Below, in pieces: positions 55,398 to 64,000 of a stretch of DNA of 64,000 bases. Location: NCBI GenBank assembly GCA_020633075.1, contig JACKEI010000002.1, positions 1-64,000 on the forward strand, read 5' to 3'. Each line of letters starts with the position of its first letter. Position 1 is the stretch's first letter. Below the pieces are notes generated by a model. The model saw only the letters and a program-made list of their open reading frames with translations. It did not search any database and was not told the origin of the DNA. The translations under genes and the position numbers were made by a program. The DNA is from Sandaracinaceae bacterium (GTDB lineage: Bacteria; Myxococcota_A; Polyangia; Polyangiales; Houyiibacteriaceae).

Positions 55398-55916
55398 ATG
55401 GGTCGATATTCGAGCGAGTTCAAACAGAGCATGATCCAAAAGCTGCTGCTGCCAGGCGGGCCGTCTGCGACGGCGTTGGCAGAGACCAGCGGGGTGTCGC
55501 AGGCCACCCTCTCGCGGTGGCTGCGAGAAGCGGCTAGCGTGGCGCTCGTGGCAAACGACACAGACAAGAAGCCGCCCCCTCGGGAGGCCCGCCGGCCGGA
55601 GGACTGGTCTCCGGACGAACGGCTCCGGGTGGTGCGAGAGACTGCGGGGCTGACGGGCTCGGAGCTCGGCGTGTACCTCCGCCGGGAGGGCCTGCACGAG
55701 GCCACCGTGACCGAGTGGCGGGGGCAGGCGCTGGCCGCCCTCGGAGGCAGCCGCGCACGGACCAAGGAGCAGAAGCGCATCCGCGAGCTCGAGCGCGAGC
55801 TGACGCGCAAAGACAAGGCCCTCGCGGAGACGGCGGCGCTGCTGGTGCTTGCAAAAAAAGCCCGCGCGCTCTGGGGGGACGAGGACGACGACACACCGGG
55901 GAGGAGCGGCAAATGA
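55398..55916 (+). CDS. IS3-family transposase OrfA
   Basis: 172 aa. N-terminal helix-turn-helix (RYSSEFKQSMIQKLL; ALAETSGVSQATLSRWLREA) for binding the IS ends, and a C-terminal leucine-zipper-like coiled coil (EQKRIRELERELTRKDKALAETAALL). The run of seven A then G at 55853-55860 lies near its end. OrfA overlaps OrfB by 4 nt. Alone, OrfA often limits transposition. Confidence 0.88.
   Translation: MGRYSSEFKQSMIQKLLLPGGPSATALAETSGVSQATLSRWLREAASVALVANDTDKKPPPREARRPEDWSPDERLRVVRETAGLTGSELGVYLRREGLHEATVTEWRGQALAALGGSRARTKEQKRIRELERELTRKDKALAETAALLVLAKKARALWGDEDDDTPGRSGK
55853..55860 (+). other. Programmed -1 frameshift site (A7G)
   Basis: OrfA reads GCA AAA AAA GCC here. OrfB is in the -1 frame, which is open from 55715, so a -1 slip on the A run joins OrfA to OrfB as one OrfAB transposase. 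A6G/A7G slips are standard for IS3 elements such as IS911. Confidence 0.7.
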
Positions 55917-56953
55917 TCCTCTCCCTCGTCGACGAAGCCGTCCGCTCCGGAGCGCGTCACCACAAGGCCTGCGAGGTCATCGAGCTGCCCGCGCGGACGC
56001 TCCAGCGCTGGCGTAAGCAAGGCCCTGATGGTGGCGACGACCGCCGAAAGGGGTCGCACACGCCGCCCGCGAACAAGCTGAGCGAGGCGGAGCGCGCGAA
56101 GGTCGTGGAGGTCGCGACCAGCGAAGCCATGCGCGACCTCTCGCCGCGACAGATCGTGCCGCGCCTGGCCGACCAGGGCGACTACGTGGGCTCGGAGTCC
56201 ACCTTCTACCGGGTGCTCAAACAGCTGGGGCTGATGACCCACCGCGGCCCCGTGAAGGCACGCACGAACACGCGCCCGAAGGCACGCGCTGCCACCGGCC
56301 CGAACCAGTTGCTCTGCTGGGACATCACCTACCTGCCCGCTGCGGTCCGCGGCACCTTCTTCTACCTCTACGTCTTCCTCGACGTGTGGAGCCGGAAGAT
56401 CGTGGGCTGGGGCGTCAACGACGAGGAGTCGGACAGCTTCGCTGCACAGCTCCTGCACGCCACCTGCGACCAGCTCGGCGTGAGGAGCAAGGGCATCGTC
56501 CTGCACTCGGACAACGGCTCGCCCATGAAGGGCGCGACCATGCTCGCGATGATGACCTCCCTCGGCATCGTGTCGTCCTTCAGCCGGCCCCGGGTGAGCG
56601 ACGACAACCCCTTCATCGAGGCGCTCTTCCGCACCCTGAAGTACCGCCCAGACCACCCCACCAGCCGCTTCCAGACCTTGGAGGAAGCCGTCGCCGCCAT
56701 CGAAGCCTTCGTCCGCTGGTACAACCACGAGCACCTGCACTCCGCCATCGGCTTCGTCACCCCGCAGGCACGTCACGTGGGCGCCGACCTTCCGATCCTC
56801 GCCCACCGCCGCCTCGTCTACGAGCAGGCCCACGCCGAGCACCCAGAGCGCTGGACCGGCAAAATCCGGCCCTGGGACCGACCCGAAGTCGTCCACCTCA
56901 ACCCCGACCGGCCCGCGATCACCGTCTCACCCACGGTGGGCAACGCCGCTTGA
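55913..56953 (+). CDS. IS3-family transposase OrfB (integrase core)
   Basis: 346 aa from ATG 55913 if started independently; also made as OrfAB by frameshift. N-terminal HTH-like region (ACEVIELPARTLQRWRK), then rve integrase core with catalytic Asp in LCWDITYLP, Asp in LHSDNGSPMKG and Glu in NPFIEALFRTLKYRP (DDE). No stop codon or frameshift breaks it, so the element may be active. Confidence 0.9.
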   Translation: MILSLVDEAVRSGARHHKACEVIELPARTLQRWRKQGPDGGDDRRKGSHTPPANKLSEAERAKVVEVATSEAMRDLSPRQIVPRLADQGDYVGSESTFYRVLKQLGLMTHRGPVKARTNTRPKARAATGPNQLLCWDITYLPAAVRGTFFYLYVFLDVWSRKIVGWGVNDEESDSFAAQLLHATCDQLGVRSKGIVLHSDNGSPMKGATMLAMMTSLGIVSSFSRPRVSDDNPFIEALFRTLKYRPDHPTSRFQTLEEAVAAIEAFVRWYNHEHLHSAIGFVTPQARHVGADLPILAHRRLVYEQAHAEHPERWTGKIRPWDRPEVVHLNPDRPAITVSPTVGNAA

Positions 56954-56981
56954 AGATTTAGGCGACAACTCGTTTGACACA

Positions 56982-59004
56982 CACCGATCTCGCCTGACAT
57001 CACGGAGAGCTCAACGGAGGAGGGGAGCCGCGCGGCGTCCTGGAGCTCTGCCAGCCACGCACCCGCAGCGGGTGCCCCGGCTTCGTCGTTGACCACCGCG
57101 TACACGCGGAGCTTCGCGCCCCATGCACGCTGCAGGCGCAGGGCGGTCAAGATGGCCAGGTGCAACCCGTGTGTGGTCAAGCTGAGCGACACGTGTGTCT
57201 CGCAGGCACCCGGAGGGAGCCACAGGTGAATGACGGCGCGCTCTCCCATGCCCGCCTCCGGGTGCCGCGCGAGCAGGGCGAGACCCACGCGCAGCCGTCG
57301 GCTCTCGGCCCAGAGTCGCTCCACCGTGGCGCTGTTCGTCCCCGGCGATAGCGAGAGGAAGAGGACGTTCGGGCGAAAGAACGCAGAGCGCAGCGCCTGG
57401 AGACCGCTGACGACGGCGGACTCGAAGTCGGTCGAGTCCAGCACGCTGTAGGTGGTGAAGACCCCCTTCCTGCGGAAGTCCCGGGTGAGCTCGCTCATGC
57501 GCGCCGACACGGCCGAGACCGTCTCCTGCGCCGCCACACCCAGCAGCTTGATGGAGCCCTCCGGTGCGACGAACTCGTGCAGCAGCTGAAAGCTCCCGCG
57601 CATGACCGGGGTGTCCTCCGCAGGCACCAGCAGGTTGGGCTTCCAGGCGCGGGGGTTCTCTGCTTCGAGCTCGGTGGCGCGCGCGGCGGCCCACTCGGCG
57701 ATGGCCGCGAAGATGCCACTGCGCGAGTCCCCGGCGCGACCCAATCCACGTCGCAGGCTGACGGCATAGAGCCCGAAGACCACCCCCAGCGAGAGCAGGC
57801 TGACCGTGGGGTTGACGATGAACATCGCGAAGGTGCAGCCGAGCGCACCCATCAGCGGGACCAGGCGCGAGACGCGCAGGGTGGGGCGGTAGCTCTGCAG
57901 CCCCAGGCTGCCCTCCAGCAACACCACCACGTTGATGACCCCGTAGGTGATCAGGAAGAACATGGAGATGAGCGGCGCGATGGCGTTCAGATCCCGAAGC
58001 AGCAGGCCCAGCAACACGATCGCCCCGCTGACGAGCATGGCGCGGCGAGGCTCGCCGTTCTTGGACACGCGCCCGATGCCGCCCACATCGCGCACGATGC
58101 CGTCACGCGCGAGCGCCAGGAGGATGCGCGGCGCGCCGACCAGAGAGGACAGCGCAGAGGACAAGGTGGCGCCCAGCAGACCGATCAGCACGCCCGGGCC
58201 CCACAGGCTAGCGTCCGCCATGAACGTGTAGTTGCTGGTGAGCTCCTCCGTGGTGCCGGCTCGAGACAGCCAGACGGCGAGGGCCAAGTAGACCAAGGTG
58301 GACACGGCGATGGCCGCCATGGTGCCGAGAGGGATCGCGCGGCGCGGGTCGCGCAGCTCGCCCGACATGTTGGCCCCCGCCATGATTCCCGTCGCTGCCG
58401 GGAAGAAGACCGCGAACACGGCCCAGAAGTCGGTGCCCGCGAAGCCGTCTTCCGGGGCGCCGCGCCAGGACCCGGTCCACTCGATGTCGCCGGTCCAGCC
58501 GGCGGGGCTGGCCAGCACGAGCACCAGCGACACCGCGATGACGGCCATGATCACGTACTGCACCTTGAACGCGAGCTCGGCGCTGACGTAGGCGATGACA
58601 AACACTGCCCCGAAGGCGCAGAGGTCCACGGCGAGCGCAGAGTGCGCCGGAAAAAACCACAGCCAGCCCTCGCGGAAGCCGAACACGTACATGGCGACGG
58701 CCAGCGCCTGGCTGAAGAAGAGCGGTACGCCCACGGCCCCGCCGACCTCGAGGCCCAGGGAGTGGCTGATGATGGCGTAGGGGCCGCCGGCGCCGAGGCG
58801 CGTGTTGGTGCTGATGGACGAGAGGGACAGGCCGGTGGTCGTGGTGATCGCGATGGCCAGGCCCATGACGAGCAGCGCTCCGAGCAGCCCGCCGTTGCCG
58901 ACGACCCACCCGAGCCGCAGGTACATGATGACGCCGAGGATTGTCAGCAAGGTCGGGGTGAACACCCCTCCGAACGTCCCGAGCCGGCCGCCATCTTGGT
59001 TCAT
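56982..59004 (-). pseudogene. 5' part of SLC12-type cation-chloride cotransporter, disrupted by IS3 element
   Basis: About 674 codons from ATG 59004 to the IS. Twelve or so membrane helices in an APC-type fold (GGVFTPTLLTILGVIMYLRL; FFPAATGIMAGANMSGELRDPRRAIP; SSLVGAPRILLALARDG), then a cytoplasmic domain of about 250 residues. Intact homologues move chloride with sodium or potassium. Only about 50 C-terminal residues are cut off, so a truncated but membrane-inserted protein could still be made, reading into the IS to 56818. Confidence 0.85.
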
Positions 59005-59022
59005 GCGCGTGGCCCTCCGTCG

Positions 59023-60546
59023 CTAGCCGGGGTCGCTCCACACCTGGAGCGGTGAGCCATCATCCACCAGGCACACCCCCTCTGCCTTGTGCACGATGCG
59101 CCAGCCAGGCAGGCGGGGCTGGGGGGGCGGGTTGTCCGAGCAGCCGGGGTCGTCGCCGTCCGCGAGGTCGTTGAAGTCGTTGTCCACGCCGTCGGTGCAC
59201 GCCGTGGTGCTGTCGCGCGACTCGGGGCCCGGGCGGCTGGTCAGGAACTGCTCTCCCTGCCACGCCCAGATGCGCTCGAAGAAGGCGTGGTACTGCGCTG
59301 CCAGCGCCCGGTCGCGCAGTACGAAGGTGTTCTCGTCGTTGCCTCCCTCGCCCGCGGACGTCCAGTTCATGGAGCCCGTGATGACCCACTCCCCGTCGAT
59401 GGCCGCCGACTTCATGTGCATCTTGCCGCCCCAGCGCTCGATCACGACGGGGATGCCCACGGCGCGCAGCAGCTCGTGCTTGGTGTAGCCGTTGCTGGCG
59501 GAGGTGGCGTCGAGGATCACGCGCACCTGCACGCCTCGTAGGTGTGCCGCGATCAGGTCCTGCGCGATGCCCTTGTGGGTCAGGTAGAAGACCGCGACGT
59601 CGATGCGCTCGCGCGCGTCGCGGATGAGGCGCCGCACACGCCGCGTGATGGGGCGGTCCTGCGGTGAGAAGAGCAGCTCCAGCTGCGTGTCCCCCACGCG
59701 CGTCTCCATGGCCGGGCGGCTGCGCTTCTGCCGGTGATAGCGTCCGTGCACGTACATCTGCTCGAACTCTTCCGTGAACCAGGCGGCGACGCGCGGCGAG
59801 TCCACCACGGTGACCAGGTTGGCGTTGTAGCCGCCAGTGCCCGAGTCGCTCATGTTGGTGCTCCCGGTCCACACGTGGCGGCCGTCCACCACGAAGAACT
59901 TGTTGTGCATGATGTCGCCCTCGGACTCGAACTGGCCGTGGGCGGCGTGCGCGGCGACCAGGCAGGTGTCGCCCAGGTCGTACACCAGGCATTGGAGCGG
60001 GCCCTCGAAGCCTGCGGGTCGCTCGCACTGGGGGACGCGGTCGAACTCCGTGCGGTCGAGCTCGGCCTCGGCGGCGGCGAGCTCGGCCGCGTGGTCGCTG
60101 CGCACCACGTCGGGCCCCAGGGCGGCGGCGACCTCGTCCGTGCTGGCGTAGTAGTTGTGCCCCTCGCGGTCGCGGTCCACCACGCCGCGGATGCGTACAC
60201 CCCGCCGCTGGGCCGCATAGAGGGCGTCCACCAGCGCCGTCTGGTTGCGGATGCCGTACACCGCGAAGTCGATGGTGTGTTGGGCGCCTTGCAGCAACTC
60301 CAGCAGGGCCGTGCAGACCTCCGTGTCGCAGGCGTCGGAGGGTCCCGGTCGCCCGGTCGGGTCGTTGAGGATCAGGCGGACGCTGCCTGCTTCGCCCGTG
60401 CGCTCGCTGCTGTCGAGAGGGCCGTGCCCCGTGGTGGCGCACGCTTGGGCGACCAGCGCGACGAAGAGCGAGAGCCCGAGACGTCGCGCAGGAGCAGCGC
60501 GTCGCGCAGGCGGCCCGGGAGACCGAAGGGATGCGGAGGTGTTCAT
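59023..60546 (-). CDS. Phospholipase D/nuclease-family lipoprotein
   Basis: 507 aa from ATG 60546. Lipobox VAQAC after a signal peptide. Two HKD motifs: HNKFFVVDGRHVWTGSTN (first half) and HMKSAAIDGEWVITGSMN (second half), so the active site is complete in one chain. Family members cut phosphodiester bonds in phospholipids or DNA (Nuc type). A C-terminal tail has a Cys-Asp-rich segment (TACTDGVDNDFNDLADGDDPGC), common in secreted myxobacterial proteins. Its start overlaps the barrel gene stop by one base. Confidence 0.85.
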   Translation of the reverse strand: MNTSASLRSPGPPARRAAPARRLGLSLFVALVAQACATTGHGPLDSSERTGEAGSVRLILNDPTGRPGPSDACDTEVCTALLELLQGAQHTIDFAVYGIRNQTALVDALYAAQRRGVRIRGVVDRDREGHNYYASTDEVAAALGPDVVRSDHAAELAAAEAELDRTEFDRVPQCERPAGFEGPLQCLVYDLGDTCLVAAHAAHGQFESEGDIMHNKFFVVDGRHVWTGSTNMSDSGTGGYNANLVTVVDSPRVAAWFTEEFEQMYVHGRYHRQKRSRPAMETRVGDTQLELLFSPQDRPITRRVRRLIRDARERIDVAVFYLTHKGIAQDLIAAHLRGVQVRVILDATSASNGYTKHELLRAVGIPVVIERWGGKMHMKSAAIDGEWVITGSMNWTSAGEGGNDENTFVLRDRALAAQYHAFFERIWAWQGEQFLTSRPGPESRDSTTACTDGVDNDFNDLADGDDPGCSDNPPPQPRLPGWRIVHKAEGVCLVDDGSPLQVWSDPG

Positions 60547-62798
60547 CAGAAGGCCTGCTCGAGCTCGATGCGAGCCCAGTGCTCCGGGTTGGGGGACCGC
60601 TGGCTGGTGCTCTCGCGCGTGTCCAGGTAGTGCAGCACGTCGTAGCGCACGCGCATGGTCAGCCGGATGGGAAAGCGATAGCTCACGTCGGCGTAGTACC
60701 AGAGCGACTGCTCCAGGCGGTCGCGGTGCGCGGTGTCCTCGAAGAGGAAGCGCGCGCGAATCACGAAGCGTAGCGGGTCGATGGGGTTGCCGCGCAAGCT
60801 GATGAAGGCGGAGGCGTCGCGGCGCAGGTTCGCGTCGTGCACGCTCGAACCGTCGTCCAGCCACTCGTGTCGGTACTGCGCGAGCAGCGTGTACCGACGG
60901 CCGAGGGCGACACGCAAGCGCGCCGTCATCTGGAACTGCTGGCCGCCGCAAGGGATGGGCTCCCCGTTCTCGTCGTTCTCCACCGAGGTGGAGAAGCAGA
61001 CGTTCAACCGCCCGCCCGACTGCAGGTCCTTGTCCTGATACTGGAGCCACAGGCCCGGGCTGATCACGTCGCTCACGGCGAGGTCGGCCCGCACGAAGGT
61101 CAGCAGCTTCAGCCGTCCGTCCGAGGGCTGGCTCCAGAGGTCGGCCGAGGCGCGCAGGTTGATGACGTCCTCGATGTTGCCGGTGTAGCGCACGCGGCCA
61201 CCCACCTCGTCGCGAGCGCGGTTGCCGTTCTGCTCGTCCGACGCGGAGATGCTCCGACCGTAGGGGTTCGCGAAGTCTGCACCGTAGTACCGTGCGCTCA
61301 GCTCCAGCTCCTGCCGCTCCCAGGTCAGCGTGCTGCGCACGATCCCGCCCAGCCCGCCGCCGCCGTCCGTCTCTTGGTCGAAGGTGTGCGCGACCTCCAT
61401 GAAGACATCCCAGAGGCCGCGTCCGAACGCCGCGTCCGCGCCCACGGCCCCGTAGACCCCGCCGCCCGAGGGACGCGACGACCACTCCTGGAAGTCCAGG
61501 TCGATGCCCTGCGCGAGGAAGCGCGCGTGCGCGGCGTAGCCCGTCACGCCCACGTGGGCGCGGCGGTTGAAGAAGTAGCTCACGTTGCCGCCGCCCAGGG
61601 CCTCGGCGTAGGTGTTGTCCAGCGTCTGGAACGAGAACTCGCTGGTGGGGGCCAGGAGGTCGCTGTCGTTGCGGCGGTAGAGGTCCGGGGCGGCGCAGTT
61701 GGGGTCCGAGTCGTTGCGTGGGTCCGCGCAGCGGCCACGGTCGTAGAGCTCGTACTGGTAGATGCTCTGGGGCTGGTACGAGCCAAAGGCGTAGAGCTGC
61801 AGCCAGCCGTCGCCCAGGCTCAGGTGCTCCGCCCCCACGGCGGCGCCCATCAGGCTGTTGCGCCAGCGCAGGTCGCTCGTGACGCGGGCTTGCCCTTCGG
61901 GGCCGGCGCAGGGGGAGTCGCTCAGCTCGCCGGTGGACTCGCGGCAGCGGGTGCTCATGCCCGGGTTCCAGAACACCGCGTCGTCGGCGTAGATGCCGTT
62001 CGGGGTGAAGCGGTCCGAGTTGTCGAAGGTCAGGCGCTGACCGAAGCCGGCGCGAAAGGTGCCCAGCAGCAGCTCGGCGTGCTCCCCCTCCCAGCGCACG
62101 AAGAACTTGGGCACGTGCAAGCGCGTGCGCGGTGCCTCCGCGGACAGCGCATCGCGGACGGGGTCGTAGCGCACCGGGCCCACGCGCAGCCGTGTGCTCA
62201 CCAGCGCGAGACCCACGGAGAGGTGGCGCAGCGTGGTCACCCGCGCCTGCAGCGAGGTGGAGGGAGCGCGGTCGTCTGCAGGCGAGCCAACCATCTGGAA
62301 GCGCAGGCGCCCGTTGGTGGCCGAGAGCGGCCTGAATTCGCCAGCCACGGTGAGGAACGGCGCGATCTGCAGCAGCTGCTCCTCGGTCAGCACGCCCGCC
62401 GGCACGAGCGAGGCCGGGTCGTTGATGGTGCCGGCCTCCTGTCGGTACGCGAGGATGGCGTCCACGTCGTCGTAGCGCAGGTTGGGCAGCGCGTAGAGGG
62501 CCTCGCGGTCGGCGCGGTTCAGGTCCACGCCCGCCCGCATGATCTGCACCAGCGTGTTCCACGTGTCCTCGGAGATCTGACCCGTGGTGAAGAGCTCCTG
62601 CAGGTCCTCCTCGGTGTCCACGTCGATCAGCATCTCGTACTGCACGGCGCGCGCGCGCGACGGGCCCAGCAGCACGAGCGACGCCAGGACCCCCAACCCA
62701 ACGAGCAACAGCGCCGGCCTCCGCGCCTCGGTGGGCGCCGCGGCGCTACCGCGCGTCACGCGCCTGTCCTGCTTCCGAGTGTGGTCCACGCTCAGCAT
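60546..62798 (-). CDS. Outer-membrane beta-barrel protein with ComEA-like helix-hairpin-helix domain
   Basis: 750 aa from ATG 62798. An N-terminal signal segment (LLLVGLGVLASLVLLGPSRARA) leads to a helix-hairpin-helix domain at about 85-150 (VDLNRADREALYALPNLRYDDVDAILAYR, then GVLTEEQLLQIAPFL), as in DNA-binding ComEA. The remaining 600 residues alternate polar and hydrophobic with many aromatic strand ends and finish ARIELEQAF, the terminal Phe typical of barrels. It probably sits in the outer membrane with the HhH domain in the periplasm. Overlaps both neighbours. Confidence 0.75.
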   Translation of the reverse strand: MLSVDHTRKQDRRVTRGSAAAPTEARRPALLLVGLGVLASLVLLGPSRARAVQYEMLIDVDTEEDLQELFTTGQISEDTWNTLVQIMRAGVDLNRADREALYALPNLRYDDVDAILAYRQEAGTINDPASLVPAGVLTEEQLLQIAPFLTVAGEFRPLSATNGRLRFQMVGSPADDRAPSTSLQARVTTLRHLSVGLALVSTRLRVGPVRYDPVRDALSAEAPRTRLHVPKFFVRWEGEHAELLLGTFRAGFGQRLTFDNSDRFTPNGIYADDAVFWNPGMSTRCRESTGELSDSPCAGPEGQARVTSDLRWRNSLMGAAVGAEHLSLGDGWLQLYAFGSYQPQSIYQYELYDRGRCADPRNDSDPNCAAPDLYRRNDSDLLAPTSEFSFQTLDNTYAEALGGGNVSYFFNRRAHVGVTGYAAHARFLAQGIDLDFQEWSSRPSGGGVYGAVGADAAFGRGLWDVFMEVAHTFDQETDGGGGLGGIVRSTLTWERQELELSARYYGADFANPYGRSISASDEQNGNRARDEVGGRVRYTGNIEDVINLRASADLWSQPSDGRLKLLTFVRADLAVSDVISPGLWLQYQDKDLQSGGRLNVCFSTSVENDENGEPIPCGGQQFQMTARLRVALGRRYTLLAQYRHEWLDDGSSVHDANLRRDASAFISLRGNPIDPLRFVIRARFLFEDTAHRDRLEQSLWYYADVSYRFPIRLTMRVRYDVLHYLDTRESTSQRSPNPEHWARIELEQAF

Positions 62799-63283
62799 GG
62801 GTTGTCCGCGCACACCGACCACAGGCCGCGCCCTTCGTCGACGGCGCGCGTCTCGAGGTCCTCGTAGAGCGGCGCGAGCTCCTCGCCGTTCGGGGGGATG
62901 TGCAGCACGCACGCGTAGCCCTGCTCCACGAGCAGCTGGTTTACCACGCGACCATCCACCTCCACGTAGGCGAGCAAGCGGTCGAAGCGGTCCGTGCAGG
63001 CCACGTCGTAGGTCAGGCGCACCTCGCGCCCCTCGACCAGCGCGCGGTTGAAGGCCGTGGCCTCGGCGCCGAAGCACTCCACGCTGCTCGTGTTCTCGGG
63101 GGTGTCCACCAGCAGGTAGCGCACGCGCTCACCACCCTCCAGCTCCACCGTATCCCCGTCGATGACGCGCGCCACCACCGCGCGGGTCGGACCGCACGCG
63201 CTCCCGTCCGTGGCGGGCACGCAGGCCACGAGGGCGAGCGCCCCCAAGACCGCACACAGCGCCGTTCCGTCCGTCACGGACAT
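62792..63283 (-). CDS. Staphylococcal-nuclease-like (thermonuclease) lipoprotein
   Basis: 163 aa from ATG 63283. Signal with lipobox LVAC. SNase fold with VIDGDTVELEGGERVRYLLVDTPE (metal Asp, catalytic Arg and Glu region), DRFDRLLAYVEVDG (second catalytic Arg) and VNQLLVEQGYA. These enzymes cut DNA and RNA with calcium. Overlaps the lamin-tail gene (10 bp) and the barrel gene (7 bp). Confidence 0.88.
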   Translation of the reverse strand: MSVTDGTALCAVLGALALVACVPATDGSACGPTRAVVARVIDGDTVELEGGERVRYLLVDTPENTSSVECFGAEATAFNRALVEGREVRLTYDVACTDRFDRLLAYVEVDGRVVNQLLVEQGYACVLHIPPNGEELAPLYEDLETRAVDEGRGLWSVCADNPC

Positions 63284-64000
63284 ACGTTCGCCGTGCCTGG
63301 GGTGCCGAAGTTCATGTTCGCCGCCGCGCCGTACGCGGTGTCCGAGTTGCACCAGTTCGCGAGGTTGTCGTTGGCCAGGTGGGGGTCCACCAGTCCCGGC
63401 ACGAGCGACCGCGCGCGGCCGTTCATGGTGACGCCCCACGTGACCGTGTCCAGGTTCGTGGCCGGCGTGGAGATGGACAGCATGCTGTTGTCGTTGGTCA
63501 TCGTCACGGAGCCGTACGTGAAGTCCACGCCGCTCACGTCGCCGTTGCTCATTGGGTCCGTGCTGCGCGCGAAGAGCAGGATCTCACCGCTCATGACGGG
63601 GATGCAGTCCGGCGTGGAAAACGGGTAGCTCGCCGTGGCGTTCGACACGCTGACCTCGTTCAGGTCCACGTCCGCGGTGGCGATCAGCTCGAACCACTCG
63701 GTGGTGGACTCCGCCGTCGCGGGGTTGGGCATCACCTCGTTGATGTACAGCTGCCCGACGGCGGGCGATACGATGGCGCGCGCGACGCCTGCGTCCCAGC
63801 ACTCGCCTGCGTCCAAGCAGGTGTTGTTGACCGACCCGGGGGTGCCGAGGTCGCCCGCGCCGTACGCCGTGGTGCCGTTGCAGGCCGCCGAGCGGAACGC
63901 GTCGTTGGTGTTGTGGTCGTAGTCCGACGGCTCGAGCTGCAGGGACGCGCCGGGCGGCGAGGAGGTCCAGCCCACGGCGTCCAGGAGGCCATCGTTCACG
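63274..64000 (-). CDS. Lamin-tail-domain secreted protein (partial)
   Basis: C-terminal part; the gene runs off the right edge, so its start and signal are not seen. The lamin tail domain is clear: LYINEVMPNPATAESTTEWFELIAT with VDLNEVSVSNA, then LDTVTWGVTMNGRARSLV and FGTPGTANVCP at the end. A second related repeat (LDAVGWTSSPPGASLQLEP, GTPGSVNNTC) precedes it. LTDs often accompany secreted nucleases and surface proteins. Overlaps the nuclease gene by 10 bp. Confidence 0.82.
   Translation of the reverse strand, partial: VNDGLLDAVGWTSSPPGASLQLEPSDYDHNTNDAFRSAACNGTTAYGAGDLGTPGSVNNTCLDAGECWDAGVARAIVSPAVGQLYINEVMPNPATAESTTEWFELIATADVDLNEVSVSNATASYPFSTPDCIPVMSGEILLFARSTDPMSNGDVSGVDFTYGSVTMTNDNSMLSISTPATNLDTVTWGVTMNGRARSLVPGLVDPHLANDNLANWCNSDTAYGAAANMNFGTPGTANVCP

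Larger units (their letters stand above)
55306..56981 (+). mobile_element. IS3-family insertion sequence
   Basis: About 1.68 kb with imperfect inverted ends: TGTGTCAGCGTGAGTTGTCG (55306 on) and, at the right end read outward-in, TGTGTCAAACGAGTTGTCGCC (up to 56981). It encodes OrfA and OrfB in overlapping frames with an A7G slip site, as in IS3-family elements. It is inserted in a cation-chloride cotransporter gene in the opposite orientation. Confidence 0.85.

Noticed and set aside
55310..56896. 528-aa minus-strand frame across the IS
   Set aside because: It is antisense to the transposase genes and has no recognisable domains; high GC content opens such frames.

Overview
The window is about 64 kb of very GC-rich, densely coded DNA from a free-living Gram-negative bacterium, most likely a member of the Myxococcota (Polyangia-type myxobacterium). 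The signs are a secreted protein with a MYXO-CTERM-like tail and thrombospondin type 3 repeats (4546-7299), an EGF/sushi-domain lipoprotein, a eukaryote-like Ser/Thr kinase-fold protein, many lipoproteins, a TonB protein, and a classical menaquinone pathway. The assignment is inferred from gene content only. No phage, plasmid origin, rRNA or CRISPR array was seen. There is one tRNA, tRNA-Leu(UAG), at 9525-9607.

Layout. 26-9424: envelope and housekeeping genes (transglutaminase-like protein, divergent RseP-type site-2 protease, PEBP protein, TonB with a Fur-box-like site, MYXO-CTERM surface protein, dihydroxy-acid dehydratase IlvD). 9525-12117: the tRNA, a CHASE-like sensor histidine kinase and a secreted protein. 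12258-23322: a tightly overlapped operon of a GbsR/MarR-type regulator, polyprenyl diphosphate synthase, class II HMG-CoA reductase, MenG, MenF, MenD, MenH, MenA and a single-chain MenC-MenE fusion. It makes the tail precursor, the naphthoquinone ring steps up to OSB-CoA, and the final prenylation and methylation; MenB and a DHNA-CoA thioesterase are not in the window. A 163-bp near-palindrome follows the operon. 23494-34672: metabolic and repair genes, an aldehyde dehydrogenase, a predicted pseudokinase, a CNNM/CBS protein coupled to NDH-2, and a DUF4178-type zinc-ribbon protein. 34704-42186: a CHAD-CYTH protein, two more UbiA-family prenyltransferases, a universal stress protein and two overlapping ArsA-like ATPases. 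42256-46019: a znuACB-type zinc ABC importer and a metallophosphoesterase. 46041-48436: a paired acyl-CoA dehydrogenase operon. 48548-55083: MYG1 nuclease-like protein coupled to the EGF lipoprotein, small secreted or membrane proteins, a cytochrome P460-like lipoprotein and a carboxylesterase lipoprotein.

55143-59004 is an SLC12-type cation-chloride cotransporter gene broken by an IS3-family element with an A7G frameshift site. Removing the DNA between two flanking 7-bp direct repeats restores the reading frame.

59023-64000 (window edge) is a chain of four overlapping minus-strand genes: a lamin-tail-domain protein, a staphylococcal-nuclease-like lipoprotein, an outer-membrane barrel with an N-terminal ComEA-like helix-hairpin-helix domain, and a two-HKD phospholipase D/nuclease-family lipoprotein. 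I read this as a candidate cell-surface system for binding and cutting external nucleic acid, and it is the most interesting unassigned system here.
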